Source: Helicoverpa zea
Taxonomy: Eukaryota > Arthropoda > Insecta > Lepidoptera > Noctuidae
NCBI RefSeq assembly: GCF_022581195.2
Contig: NC_061475.1
Span: forward strand, 1,302,001 to 1,366,000
DNA: 64,000 bases
Direction: 5' to 3'
Part shown: positions 1-12,069 of the stretch, in pieces
How positions within the stretch are numbered: position 1 is the stretch's first letter
Layout of the letters: each line of letters opens with the position of its first letter
The notes under the pieces: generated by a model
What the model was told of the DNA's origin: nothing
The model's input: the letters and a program-made list of their open reading frames with translations, nothing else
Databases searched by the model: none
Position numbers and translations under genes: made by a program

Positions 1-1950
1 AAGAAAAGAGGAAATATTGTCAAATGTTCTGTTTCTTTATTTTCGTTAGTAATACTTATCGTTTTTTTACAATCAATGTTGTAAATAGGTGACAGCAGCT
101 GTCAATAAATCATTTATTAGTCAGATAAAATCCCGCATTTTGCCTGACCAACATAATGATTTTGTCCAATAAAATATGGAAATACGGCAGTAAGCATTTC
201 AAGGAAAACATAACACCCTACCAAAAAAAATACGACACAGCTTTTACATATTTTTAATCTAAAAATCAACTGCATTCGTATTTTATCCGAACCAGCCCAA
301 TTTACCAAGCGTGGCATTTGCTTACATACGGGATACGGGTATTGTTCGAAAAATGACCGAACGAATGAAAAAATGAACGAATGAATGTAGAACGAGCGAC
401 CGATATCCAGATGGAATGATTGACATACCTCCCGTTTGTTTGCTGACAAAATGTATGAGGAACATTTTGTAAAGAGAAAAATATACTTTTGATGAGGTGG
501 TGAAAGGAATTATTGATTGCAATTCCGATAGTATTTTTGTAAGTATTTTACCTCTTCTGTCATTGCGGATCGTAAAGTTGTTATTTCAAGCTTATCGTTT
601 AAAACCGACATAATGACTCAGTACCCATATATTTATTTTACTAACGTGGAAATATTCCAATTGATTTTTTAAACGAAATTGAGAGCCCGCATCTCTCGAA
701 CAAATCGTAAAAAATACTGTAAAAAAATGCTCAGGTTTCTGTTGAAATGCTCGTGAGCAATTATAATTTGACATAGTTTTTAAAGTGAGAAAATTTCTTA
801 GTCTGCTTAAGCAAGACTTTTGAATAGTGAACGAAACTCACGCTTAGGTTCAGGACGTTGCTGAAGTGGATATGTACACTTAGCTGTATGTAAGTATGTA
901 TGTACTTGGGTAGCCTTGATACAAAATCACTTTTGCGTAGTGAAACGATAAGAAGGTGAGTTAGTTATATTCACTAGTTAAATAATACGTGTCGTAGAAA
1001 AACCTAGGTACTCTCATCTTTATATGGATGGCTTGCAAATCTTCGTATACATTATGCTGTCTTAGTTTTTTTTTGCAATTAGACATTCATCCCCAAGAAC
1101 CAAAGATTAAAAAAAAACTCCCACAAATCACGGGAGATTTTTAGTGGGCAACATTTTTTAAATAAAGAAGACAGCGCAGATCAGTCTCAGCAAAACCGAT
1201 CAAACTACTCGTTACCCGATACCTGTTAAAATACCAAGTTCCAGAACAATCCACATACCTTATAATCACGGAGGTCTCGTTTATCCACCACAGACTGTAA
1301 CGAGTGTTGTTCAAACTATAGAGTTCCTCCCATTTAAGTTTAAAGGGCCCATAATAACTGTCTATACGCCACAGCCCAACTTCGCCAAGTAAATGAATAG
1401 GTAAAGAGATATTATCCCGTTCCGAGAGTATGTATTAAAATAGCCATGATACGTGGAACTTTGGACACAGGACAGTTTGAGTCAATAAAGGCTTTTAAAA
1501 CTTCCGCGATTTGTACACATAGTTATAAACAATCGGGACTTAAAAAACGATAAAGGTAAGATTCCTTTTTATTTTCCTGACGTATCAACGAAGTACTTTG
1601 GCGGACACAGGACAGTTTGGAACACTAAAGGTTTTTAACTTCCGCGATTTGTACACATGTTGGATGGAAAAACAACTAGATAACTTTTCAATCAAATTGG
1701 CATACAAGCATAGCTTTGCATAATGCCAAAATATGTTTTTTTACAGCCTATGGCAAAAGCGAAACGAATGGTTTCTTTTAAAAGTTTCTTATTTATCCGA
1801 ACTGCACTTTAATCAAAGCTGTGAGAACATCAATAGACTATCACAATAATTGTATAAGTATACAAGATTATCTATATCAAAAATATAATCCAACATTCTT
1901 TACTGCCAAATATCCTGTCTATAACTTCTATTGTTCACTTCATAAAAATA
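1..1950. other. Non-coding, AT-rich; short direct repeat near 1463-1660
   Basis: I see no convincing gene here. Short open frames are low in complexity and lack family resemblance. The only structure I noticed is a direct repeat of about 58 bases. It begins with ggacacaggacagtttg near 1463 and again near 1604, and both copies end in ttccgcgatttgtacacat. It may be a fragment of an unrecognised interspersed repeat. Confidence 0.5.
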
Positions 1951-2403
1951 CAGGGTGTTTGGCGCATGGACCGACAAAAATTTTTGGGGGATTCGTGAGG
2001 CCATGTACTAGTTTTCACTCATAGACCCAATGTCCTATATGTCACTGTATTCGAGATACGATTTTTTTTGTTTGTTTTTAAAAATTACCGGAACTATCAC
2101 CTTTAAAACGCTATAACTTTTCAGTCTGTTGTCGAATTTACACCAAATCACTTTCATTGCGTTCTCTGATGTATTATTATTCCAAATAAAACATAAATTC
2201 ATAGCACTAGATGGAAAAAAAATACTTGTTGAGCTTCCAAACTCTTAAAAATGAAAAAACGTATGAAAAATGTCAAATTCAAAATTAATTATAAAAAAAA
2301 GTAAAAGCTTTTATGAACTTCGTTTAATAAAAAAAAATTGCTTACTTAATACCCTTTCCAACGATATGCCACATGGGTGTGAAATCATTAATAATGTCGT
2401 CAA
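1951..2403. repeat. Left terminal inverted repeat of the DD41D element
   Basis: This is inverted against 4164-4616. Unusually long TIRs for a mariner-type element. The similarity continues through the AT-rich stretch near 2280-2340 and stops just after aatgtcgt near 2400. Confidence 0.85.
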
Positions 2404-2724
2404 AATCAGAGCAGGAACGAACACGCACTCTAACGTCTCTAACAACGAACCCGTTTGATAGAACAATGGTAAGCAGGTAATTGGCAGGTAAACTGCCTGT
2501 CTCTTTCTTACGCATGAAAAATATCTCTTGTCTTTGTCTATCATTGGGTTGGAGTTTGTTATGTGATCCTTGTTTAGTCGAGATTTGACTATCTCTGCTA
2601 TCGGAAGTGTCCGTGTATTTCACGTTTTCCTATTTCGTTGTTTTTTGTTAAAGTTTGTTTTTGTTAAGTTTTGTTTGTTGAACTTTTCTGTTAAACTGTT
2701 GGTGTATTCACCGTGCTTGTTACA

Positions 2725-4084
2725 ATGCCTAACTTCAGCAACGAAGAGTATGCTGACATGTTGTTGGCATATGGCAGCGCTAATTGTAACGCTCGTGAAG
2801 CGCGTAGAATTTACCAGCAGCGTTATCCTAACCGGCGTATACCACACCACGAGACGTTTGCTACAACCTATCGACGTCTGAGGGAGACTGGAAACATAAA
2901 TTTCCAAGAGCCTCGCGTTAATGTGAGGCAACATAATGTTGTAATTGATGAAAGCATTTTGCAAGCTTTTGATGAGGATCCAACGACAAGTATTCGAGTT
3001 GTAGCTGAAAGACTTCACTTGTCGGTTTGGAAAGTTTGGTCAGTTCTTCGGGAAAATGGAAAGCATGCGTATCACTACACTTCTGTTCAAGGTACGTTAA
3101 GTACTTTATTTATTTTATCAGGCGAAATCGTAAAACTAAATTTTGAACCAGTTATCTTCGACCTTATTGTGCTGAAATTTTGCACCCAAAAAACTTGTAT
3201 TTTAAAATGGTTTTAACCATACACTTATTTTAAACGTTTACAAATATCCTTGTAGCTTTACTGGTTCGTTTTTCAAATAAATACCTAGTAACTTTTATTT
3301 TTTCTAATTTTATCTTTTAAATTTATGTTAGTTTTTGCCATTCAAAAAGTGAATTTTTACCAGTCTTTAATGGATTGTTCTAGGTCTCATAGATGATGAT
3401 CACAGGAGACGGCTCGATTTTTGCCGATTTATGATGCATACGGACGTAGATGATACAAATTTTTTAAAAAGAATTTTGTGGACTGATGAATCCAATTTTA
3501 ATCACGAGGGAATTGTGAATCTCCACAACCTTCACCATTGGGCGCAAAAAAGACAAAATCCCCGCAAGAAAAGACAAAGTTCCTTTCAAACTAAGTTTAG
3601 TGTAAACGTTTGGGCGGGGGTTATTGGAAGACACCTGATCGGTCCACATTTCTTACCAGAGCGCCTGACCGGAGAAAATTATTTGAATTTTTTACTCGAA
3701 GATTTACCTGAATTGGTATTACCAGTATTAGATGGAGAACCAATTATTTTCCAAAATGATGGCTGTCCAGCACATTACCAGCGAGACGTGCGAGAACATT
3801 TGGACAACTGTTTTCCAAATTCATGGATCGGAAGAGGCGGCCCAATTCCTTGGCCTGCACGTTCACCAGACCTGACGCCCTTGGATTTTTATGTCTGGGG
3901 CCGTGCAAAAGAAATTGTGTATGCGACTGAAGTACCCACAAGAGAAATTTTAATCGAAAGAATAAATTGCGCCTTTGAAATTATGAAAGCAGAAATGCGA
4001 CTGAGGACGACGACTGTAGAAATTAGAAAAAGATGCCGTGCATGCATTCGCAACAGAGGCAGTCATTTTGAACATAATTTATAA
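2725..4084 (+). CDS. DD41D mariner-like transposase (2 exons)
   Basis: Exon 1 is 2725-3091 and exon 2 is 3384-4084, giving 355 aa. The intron 3092-3383 begins gtacgt after caag and ends in tag. The junction codon is GGT (Gly), and joining the exons restores one open frame. The N-terminal part (MPNFSNEEYADML..., about 1-110) resembles the insect helix-turn-helix region often annotated DUF4817. The C-terminal part is a DDE_3-type nuclease: first Asp in WTDESNF, second in FQNDGCPAHY, third in SPDLTPLDFYVWG, with 41 residues between the last two. No in-frame stop or frameshift is visible. The ATG at 2725 is chosen because it starts the conserved N-terminus. It is the only gene of this element. 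Confidence 0.88.
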
Positions 4085-4163
4085 CTTAAATTTAATTAAA
4101 ACATTTTAAAACATTTTTGTGTTTTCATTACCCTGGCACTGGTTAATGTGTACCTTTAGGTTT

Positions 4164-4616
4164 GTGACGACATTATTAATGATTTCACACCCATGTGGCA
4201 TATCGTTGGAAAGGGTATTAAGTAGGCATTTTTTTTTTATTAAATGAAGTTCATAAAAGCTTTTACTTTTTTTTATAATTAATTTTGAATTTGACATTTT
4301 TCATACGTTTTTTCATTTTTAAGACTTTGGAAGCTCAACAAGTATTTTTTTTCCATCTAGTGCTATGAATTTATGTTTTATTTGGAATAATAATACATCA
4401 GAGAACGCAATGAAAGTGATTTGGTGTAAATTCGACAACAGACTGAAAAGTTATAGCGTTTTAAAGGTGATAGTTCCGGTAATTTTTAAAAACAAACAAA
4501 AAAAATCGTATCTCGAATACAGTGACATATAGGACATTGGGTCTATGAGTGAAAACTAGTACATGGCCTCACGAATCCCCCAAAAAATTGTGTCGGTCCA
4601 TGCGCCAAACACCCTG
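4164..4616. repeat. Right terminal inverted repeat of the DD41D element
   Basis: Reverse complement of 1951-2403 with only scattered differences, for example one or two bases near 4590 and one near 4326. The TA target duplication follows at 4617-4618. Confidence 0.85.
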
Positions 4617-4880
4617 TATATTAAAAAATAAAACCACAAAAATGTCTTCTTCCCATCAAAACACGATGTTGATTGAAACATAATCGGATTAACTAGATAT
4701 TGATAGATTTCTCTATAAAGACCACTCCCATAGGTTCTTGTCGGACTGACGACCAGTTCCCAAGTAGTTTCTAAAACAAAAATAGACTCTTATGGCCATT
4801 CCCAATAATGTATCTATCCATTTATTTACTTAAGTACTAGAGATATAATTTTGACGTTAACTTCATACAAGTAGATATAT

Positions 4881-5178
4881 ATGGCCTTACTACAAAAACT
4901 TTAACAACTGTTTTACACTTGTCTAAAAAAAATGTGTCTCCAAAATGAACCTTATGTCAACGTCATAATTTGAAATTTTTTTAGACAAGTCTTAAACTGA
5001 CGTTAAAAAGTTTTTGTGGTAAGACGGCTATGGCCTTACTACAAAAACTTTAACCACTGTTTTACAGTTGTCTAAAAAAAATGTGGCTCCAAAATGAACC
5101 ATATGTCAACGTCATAATTTGACATTTTTTTAGACAAGTCTTAAACTGACGTTAAAAAGTTTTTGTGGTAAGACGGCT
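4881..5178. repeat. Two tandem 149-bp MITE-like units with inverted ends
   Basis: The units are 4881-5029 and 5030-5178. Each begins atggccttactacaaaaact and ends with the near reverse complement gtttttgtggtaagacggct. Each unit can fold on itself, and the pair differs at a handful of positions. A diverged relative appears near 59450-59590, ending gtttttgtggtaaggctg, so this is a dispersed family. No coding capacity. Confidence 0.75.
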
Positions 5179-5189
5179 AATGTCTAATT

Positions 5190-5860
5190 TCTGTCTTTAT
5201 TAAGAAAAACAACTAACAGATAAAATTTCTGGAACGGCCGTTTGTTGAATAGGTTTATATTGTCAAATTCTCAAGTATTTATTGAATACTTAATAACAAG
5301 AAACTACTGTGATCCTAGCAAATACTACACATAAACTAATCCCAAAACGAATTCTTCCGATATTTTTATAGGAGCAAATTCCATCTACAAACTAACATAA
5401 CAAGGCATAATATGAGGAAAAAAACGCACTAAAAGAACGCGAAATTGATATCCATTACTAGTTCCGTAGTATCTATTACGAAATCTACCTACAAACCTAC
5501 CTATAAAGGTAGCTAGGTAGCTACAGATATTATACCTCCACTTCTCATACCTCGGGTCGGATTTTTGACGCCTACTTAATACCGCCACAGTAATCCCCGC
5601 TCGTTTTACTTTTAACATACGAAATTAATTCCCGGGGAACGGAACGTAGCGACAGCAATCACGGCTATCGAATGGAACTGTTATTTTTAACTGCTCCGAA
5701 ATCGGAACGGTTAATGATTGGTCGAACTGAAACTGTTTGCTTTTGTGCAGTAATTGCTGTAGTGAAATATTATGCGCTGTAAATATTTTTACTCCTCATA
5801 GATTACCTGGAAAAACGTAAAGAGAGGAGCTTCCAATTGCTACTTTTGATTTTTTTTTCT
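5190..5860. other. No gene seen
   Basis: AT-rich sequence with no supported exon. Short frames only. Confidence 0.4.
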
Positions 5861-5867
5861 TGTTATT

Positions 5868-6080
5868 GTTTTCGCTCCTCTGTCCGTCCGTCCGTTTGTC
5901 ACCACTTTTCACAGATGATATATTATTGTTGCAGCTATAACTACAAATACTGGAAAGATGAATAAAATAAATATTTTGAATGGCTCCCATACAACAAACG
6001 TGATTTTTTGTACGTTTTATAAATCGGTACGGAATCCTTCGTGCGCGAGTCTGACTCGCACGCACTTGGCCGGTTTTTTT
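5868..6080 (+). repeat. Copy of the lepidopteran GGTTCCGTA...TTGGCCGGTTT repeat
   Basis: The segment has the recurrent blocks ctcctctgtccgtccgtccg, ttttcacagatgat and actcgcacgcacttggccgg, followed by a poly-T run. A better preserved copy is at 49361-49628. This is an abundant interspersed element of moth genomes as I remember it; its class is uncertain. Confidence 0.65.
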
Positions 6081-6089
6081 TTAATATCG

Positions 6090-7930
6090 GAGGCAGTATT
6101 CATACATTTTATTCGAATAAGGAAAAAAGTTCGCCTGGGACATGGATAAACCATCTAGATTAATAGTAAAGGATTCATGGAACCAATGATCCCTGAATCT
6201 TTTCCGTAGGTTTATTAACTGAGGGTAAATTAAGTCAGCATCAAAAAAAAACTGACTCTTCAAAAATCACGTTACTAATTTCTTTATCTTTATTAGTAAC
6301 TATCAGGTTATGGGCCCAGTTAGTCTTCAATTTTCGTGTGAGGCTACTTACGGTAAAATTGTGAACGAAACCATAGCGCGATTCAGAAAGTAACAACGCC
6401 ATCTATCGAGCAATGCCGTACTAAGTCGTCTTTATGACGACGCCACTAAAAGGGGTTTATTTTATTAATATAAAACTACTTGACTTTATAATTCCATGCC
6501 TATTTTTTATATAATGCCCGACTTGAATTTTTCTACAACTGAACTTATAATAATTTACGAAAAAACTCGTTATAACAATTATCTATTATTACTTTAAGTA
6601 GGTACCTAAGTATTTTTTTCTCAATGAATTGCAAGATAATTTTATTCAATAATAAATATTTGATAAGGTACTTAGTTCATTAAATTTTATATTGAGGAGA
6701 AAATGTTTCGTCATATTAAAAAAAAAAAACTTCAAACAAGACATTGCATTTGGCATGTTTCCTCCTCTCAACACACCATGGCAGTAAAGCTCATAGATTC
6801 AATATTCTCCCACAATCCTTTGCTATTTTAAACAAAATAATAAGCCATTTTCTTGTACGTCAAGTTTTCCGTGCACACCATACATCAAGTTGTCTGGGAT
6901 TTAAGCGGATAGCTTTAATTGTTTGGAACGAGCCAGCCCTGGATTAAACCGAAAAAAAAATATTACACCGCGATCTTCCCTCCATTATTTAGTACGACGC
7001 CATGTTATTTTCTTCTTTTAAAAAAAATATCGTGTGGAGCACCTACGCGCGATTAGGTCGTAATTGAAAAAGTTTTTAATCACGTCCCAGCAGTATTGAC
7101 GATTTAACCGTCAAATCCGTAGCGGACCCCAATCGGGGTCTGAACATCAATGTCACCGTAAGCTCGGTTTAGACCCCAATTGGGGTCTGCGAATCAGTCA
7201 TACACTTTCCTAATTATTTACGCTCATATTTATTTTCTTTCCAATCAAACCACATTTGTGAGTACTAAATAAAATAACTAAATAAATTTAAATTATTTTT
7301 ACGTATTCAAACCTTTCATATTTAGCATCCCGTTAGAAATATACCTTTTTAAAATCCAATCGTAATTACCGGGAATTCTGATCGAACTCGCCATGTTTGT
7401 TTACATTAGTTGTTTTTTTAAATTTGAAGACGCATAGACAAGATGGCGACGGTGATAGAAGTTTTGCATCGAATGATCCGATTCGTTAAAATAAAGAATC
7501 GATTTAATAATTTTATATTATAATATTACTAAATTGCACTTTTGTATAGGTACTTACCATAATCTGAAAATAAATAAGGAAAAGTAAAATGACTTAATTT
7601 ATTTTGAAAAAAGTGCTAGAAAATCAGTGGTAGAAAATACGTTGTAGCCGGAATAAAAAAAATCTTCGGTTTTTAGGGTTTCTGAAGACGGCAAATGAAG
7701 ACTTATTTTTTTCTTCGGGTGTTTTATGTGCAGGATTCCTGTAGACCTGCCAAACTTAATGGCGATTCGTTACTCCAACTTTTTAACTGAGCGGCAAAGC
7801 TATTTGACGAGAGCCGTAGTTAGGTGTAGTTATCGCAAAATTTTATGACGATTTCATTGTTTGAAAGGGCAAATAGTTCGCTGTTCATCGAAAGCTGGTC
7901 CAAGATGGAAAGATGGCCGCCGCCGACTTA
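6090..7930. other. No gene seen; small GACCCCAAT palindromes near 7125-7190
   Basis: AT-rich sequence without a supported exon. Two short palindromes, gaccccaatcggggtc and gaccccaattggggtc, lie about 50 bases apart near 7125 and 7170. They may mark a decayed inverted-repeat element. Confidence 0.4.
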
Positions 7931-7931
7931 T

Positions 7932-9013
7932 TTTTAACCGACTTCCCAAAAAGGGGAGGTTCTCAATTCGACCGTTTTTTTTTTGTATGTTTGTTACGCG
8001 ATTACTCAGCCATTTATTTATCGATTTTAATGATTCTTTTTTTGTTTGATAGCGTATACTTCCGAGGTGGTCCCGTTATCATCAGGTCAGGATCTGATGA
8101 TGGAACCTTGAGAAATCGAAGGCGACTTTCGAAAGTTGCAGAAATACATAGGTTGAAATCTTATCACTCAGGTATTTGCCTGGTAGCACTATTCAACAGT
8201 GAAGGTTTTGAGCTGAACTGATGATGGAGACCAGTGAAGTTCGAGGGAACTCGACAACTGAATATTTAAACTTTCTCGTGTTTGTGCTTATATTATTCGT
8301 ATTTACGAGGCCTCTGCAACAGTGAAGGAGATGGAGACGAGAGAAGTTCGGTTGTCGAGATCCCTCGACCTTCTCTGGTCTCCATCATCAGGTCAGCTCC
8401 AAACCTTTACTGTTTCATAGTGTTATCAGGGGCCCGATTCTCCTAATTTTACTTAAGCGACCTTCGATTGACGTTCGACTCGCTTCGACTGAGATCCAAT
8501 CCCGACTCGATTACGATTGAAGCGTATGTGGCATTCCGCTATTTTTTCTTTGAAATAAACGTTTTTATCCTTTTCTGTCATTCAATAATGAATCATTTTG
8601 TCTGCAAATGATTTACGATTGCATAATGATTGTACAGCAAACTACCGTATAGACCAAAATCATCAAAATAGCAGACCAATCGCACACCAATCAAATGTCA
8701 ATCGAATACGATTGGTCTTTTATTAGTAGCAGAATGCCCGATATGGTTAAAACTGCTATAACGATCATATTGCGATTCGATTTCTATTAGATTTTGACAT
8801 TATTAACTTAGGAGAATCGGGGCCCAGACATACATCTGAGTGTCAAGTTATAACCTTATCTATGCTTACAATTTTCGAGAGTTGCCCTCGATTTCTCAAG
8901 GTTTCCATCATCAGATCCTGGACCTAATAACAAATATGGGGAATATACCCTTTCGACCAAAAACAAACATCCAAATTGAGAACCACCTCCTTTTTGGGAT
9001 TCGGTTAAAAATA
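7932..9013. repeat. Inverted pair of CCGACTTCCCAAAAAGG repeats, second copy split by a MITE
   Basis: One copy starts ttaaccgacttcccaaaaag at about 7934 and continues with recognisable blocks (gtcaggatctgatgatgga, gagggaactcgacaactga). A second copy in the opposite orientation ends at about 9012 with the reverse complement, gagaaccacctcctttttgg. The second is interrupted by the MITE at 8430-8825. A single full copy is at 11425-11790 and a short fragment at 14657-14695. Confidence 0.75.
8430..8825. mobile_element. GGGCCCGATTCTCCTAA MITE, intact copy
   Basis: Its ends are gggcccgattctcctaa and ttaggagaatcggggccc. It is about 396 bp and non-coding. The copy is uninterrupted and serves as the reference for the broken copy spread over 41978-51032. 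It sits inside a copy of the CCGACTTCCC repeat. Confidence 0.8.
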
Positions 9014-9117
9014 TTTGGTGACTTTAAAATCAATCAATTATTATTATTGTTTCTCATCATCAAATAAGTACATTACTTTGGTAGTTACAAATTGCATTAT
9101 ATTTCAGAACACCAGGC

Positions 9118-9228
9118 TTACCCTCATCATCATCATCATCATCATCAGCCTATCGCAGTCCACTGCTGGACATAGGCCTCTCCAAGTGCACTTAGTGCAC
9201 GCCACTGAGATCGATTGAAGTAGGCTAA
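9118..9228 (-). mobile_element. 3' tail fragment of an RTE-like LINE
   Basis: Read on the minus strand it ends ...ggacataggc... and then (GAT)n near 9122-9147. It matches the last codons and tail seen in the longer fragment 26150-26341, and at 40652-40745. It is too short to code. Confidence 0.65.
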
Positions 9229-9229
9229 A

Positions 9230-11420
9230 TACCTCTATGAGCAGGCTTACCCTCCGCCGAAACAAAAATCTTAGAATTGTTCAGAAATAATATAAGAATA
9301 AATTAAAATTCCGTAATAGGTAATAAAAATTCAATTAAAGTTAAAAATTATTACGAATGACGCAACACCAAAATAAATAATACATATAAAAATTTAATGC
9401 TAAAAACTTTCATAAACTTAAATATCTTTTTTCTTAACAACAAAAACAAATTGAACCTATAATTTAAAATTAATAAATAAAATTGAAATAAGTTGCTATT
9501 AAAAAGAATATATAAAATTGGTATTCGATTATTTATAATAAATATCCGATTTAGGTATCGAATGCACACCGATGATTGAAAAAAAAAATAAAACTCTATT
9601 CCAAACTCTACTTGTCTGTGACTTTGATCTTGTAAATATTGTTCATTTTTATTGTGTATTTTATGTGCTGATTTTTTAGTTATTGAACATAAATAAGTGC
9701 ACCAAATGTATTGCAATGGGTTGAAAATGTTATAAATATGACGTTTGTGTTGTGTTTGAGAAAGTGATGCGATTATTTAATGGTAAGTTTTCACCAAATT
9801 TGAAATGCCTAACTTTTCGATAGACTTAAAAACGCCGTAATTATTATATTTTTCTGAATTAACTGACCCCATTTGACCTTTGCACGTTGTTGTCAAATAA
9901 GTGAGCTCTAAAGTTATAGGTAAAATACTTCTAATCAGGCATTACGGACTTAGAATTCATGTGTTGAAAGTTAGTACAAATTTTTGACTTCCATGTCGCG
10001 ATTCAAAATATCCCGCCGAATCAACGGTATAGTCATATGTCAAAATCTTGTCGAGCAGAGGGGTTAAAACTAAATGTCAAAATGCCAAAGCAAATGTTAT
10101 TTTTTTACTTCGATATTCAAATATAATTCTATTGCTCGTTTTTTTAACACATCGACTGTCACTTCAATGAAATAGATTTTTCATTTTTGTTCTGTAACTT
10201 ATTTTTTGTAGAAATAACTAGCCGTTTTCATGCAGTTTCGCTCGCGTCTTTTTTAAACTACTACCTATACTGGGATTAAATGTAGCCTATTTTAGTCGGG
10301 AAGTGTGTAGCTTTCCAACAGTAAATATTTTTTCGAATCGGCTTTTAGGATACAAGCAAACAAACCAAAAAATTATCCTATTTATTATATATTTTTTTAA
10401 TTTTAAGTTTTATAAATTTTTAAAAATTATATTAACACAGATGGATCTAATACGGATATGGATCGAAATATTAATATAACAGAGAAATCTGCAACTTTTT
10501 ATAAAATCGTACCTTACAAAACGGTGTTAAAATAAAAACTGTAAGTAAAACAAAGAACATAAGTTATCTGTGGAGTAGCAACAGACAAGTGGCGGCAGTT
10601 ATTCATGTCGCGCGACGCCTCGGTGACAACTCGCTCTGGACGAGACTTTATAAACTTCAAGCTTGTAACTACGGTAAGTGGCGCGCATATTGTTATAATC
10701 TGTGTTACCGCTTTTGAGGGGTTAGTGGTTGATTGTGAAATAAATAAAGTACTCATATAGCAAAAAAAGTTCAGTAAATAAAAGTAAAGTGCTGATTTTG
10801 AAATACAAGTAGATATTATAGGTGGCTTTAGAAAAGTCTACATTTTAGTGGATAAACTGTCGTTTCTTATGTGGAATATGGATCCTTTTGTGTAATAGTT
10901 AAGACTAAAAACATCTGCTTCTTTTTTTAACCAAAGAAGAATTTATAAAGATATTCCAGCAATTGGAAGCCTTTATTTTTTAAAGAATAAGTACCTACAT
11001 ACCTACATGTAAGCCTACGTTTAGTGAACATTTAGCATCACAAACCATTTACAAATATTTTCATCTAGGTACATAATAAACAGCAGCAAGTACACAATAT
11101 ATTATGTTTGCTGTGTATTGTCGGACTGTCTCCCAAATCCGTTTGACGGATTTACGAGATCCTCCGTGCAAAGTTGATTCCAAGTTTTTGCAGATAAAGA
11201 TTCCTAGAGATTTATTGCTAACTCCTTAGCTATAGATTGCGTAAAGTGCGAATTGTATTGCGAATACATTGAAAGTTTATCGCGATAAGGAAATTTGGAT
11301 TTGCTGGCCATTTATTTCTATGGTTGCTTGCCAAAAAATAATATTTACGTAATAGTCCTATGGCTATTTTTCTTCGATTGATTTATATGAGTAGTAGCCT
11401 AGATAATATAATCAATTAAT
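9230..11420. other. No firm gene; Lep1-like fragment and one weak exon candidate
   Basis: Mostly AT-rich filler. About 10225-10370 resembles a Lep1-like Helitron fragment (actagccg...tagcctat...gtagctttcc). Between 10600 and 10674 an open stretch beginning with ATG at 10606 ends at a good donor (acg|gtaagt). That could be a first exon, but there is no family match and no partner exon I can place. Confidence 0.35.
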
Positions 11421-11424
11421 TTTT

Positions 11425-11790
11425 AACCGACTTCCCAAAAAGGAGGAGGTTCTCAATTTGGCCGGTTGGTATGTTTTTTTTTTCTATGTATGTACATCGA
11501 TTACTCCGAGGTTTATAGACAGATTTACGTGATTCGACGCGGAATAGCTGCCAGTTGGTCCCATAGTCGTCAGGTCAGGATCTGATGATGGAAACCCTGA
11601 GAAATCAAGGGCAACCTTCGAAAGTTGTAGGCATACATAGGGTAAAAACTTGACACTCAGGTGTATGCCTAAAAACACTATACAACAGTGAAGGTTTGGA
11701 GCTGACCTGATGATGGAGACCAGAGAGGGTCGAGGGAACTCGACAACTGAATATGTAAAATACCCCGTATTTGGGCTTATATTCTTTGTA
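11425..11790 (+). repeat. CCGACTTCCCAAAAAGG interspersed repeat, near-complete copy
   Basis: Begins tttttaaccgacttcccaaa and carries the same internal order of blocks as 7932-8290: a run of T, gtcaggatctgatgatgga, caacagtgaaggtttgg and gagggaactcgacaactga. Non-coding. Confidence 0.75.
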
Positions 11791-11855
11791 TTGATAAGAA
11801 CTTTCCACTTATATGGATAGGGACAACTATTCGTATCACTGAAAAGCTGTAAATA

Positions 11856-12067
11856 AAAAACTTTTTTACAAAAAAATTAAACCGACTTCCAAAAACACTA
11901 AAAAGCAAAAAAAACTAATTTTAGGTGCATCGGCCTAGAAGTCGGTGTCTTATGGATGTTACTAAGTTAATTTTGCCACCGCCTTCTAGGCCGATGCACC
12001 TAAAATTAGTTTTTTTTGCTTTTTAGTGTTTTTGGAAGTCGGTTTAATTTTTTTGTAAAAAGTTTTT
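11856..12067. repeat. Long near-perfect hairpin, arms about 92 nt
   Basis: The arms 11856-11947 and 11977-12067 are reverse complements with very few mismatches, separated by a 29-nt loop. The outer part carries ttaaaccgacttccaaaaac, related to the CCGACTTCC repeat family. It may be a fold-back MITE. Transcribed from either strand it would form a stem of about 90 bp. Confidence 0.85.
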
Positions 12068-12069
12068 CG

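Larger units (their letters stand above)
1951..4616 (+). mobile_element. Intact DD41D Tc1/mariner transposon with 453-bp TIRs
   Basis: The element runs between two TA dinucleotides (1949-1950 and 4617-4618), the target duplication expected of the IS630-Tc1-mariner superfamily. Its ends read cagggtgtttggcgcatgga, inverted at the right end. The terminal inverted repeats run from 1951 to about 2403 and from about 4164 to 4616. By eye they differ at only a few positions, so the copy looks young. Between them lies one transposase gene with an apparent intron. The spacing of 41 residues between the second and third catalytic aspartates places it with DD41D elements (rosa/visitor-like). Intact ends, TSD and open frame suggest it may be or recently was autonomous; activity cannot be judged from sequence. 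Confidence 0.9.

Noticed and set aside
9351..9716. 121-codon minus-strand frame rich in Phe, Ile, Leu and Tyr
   Set aside because: AT-biased low-complexity translation, no conserved motif, no splice or polyA context, and it could be mistaken for a membrane protein.
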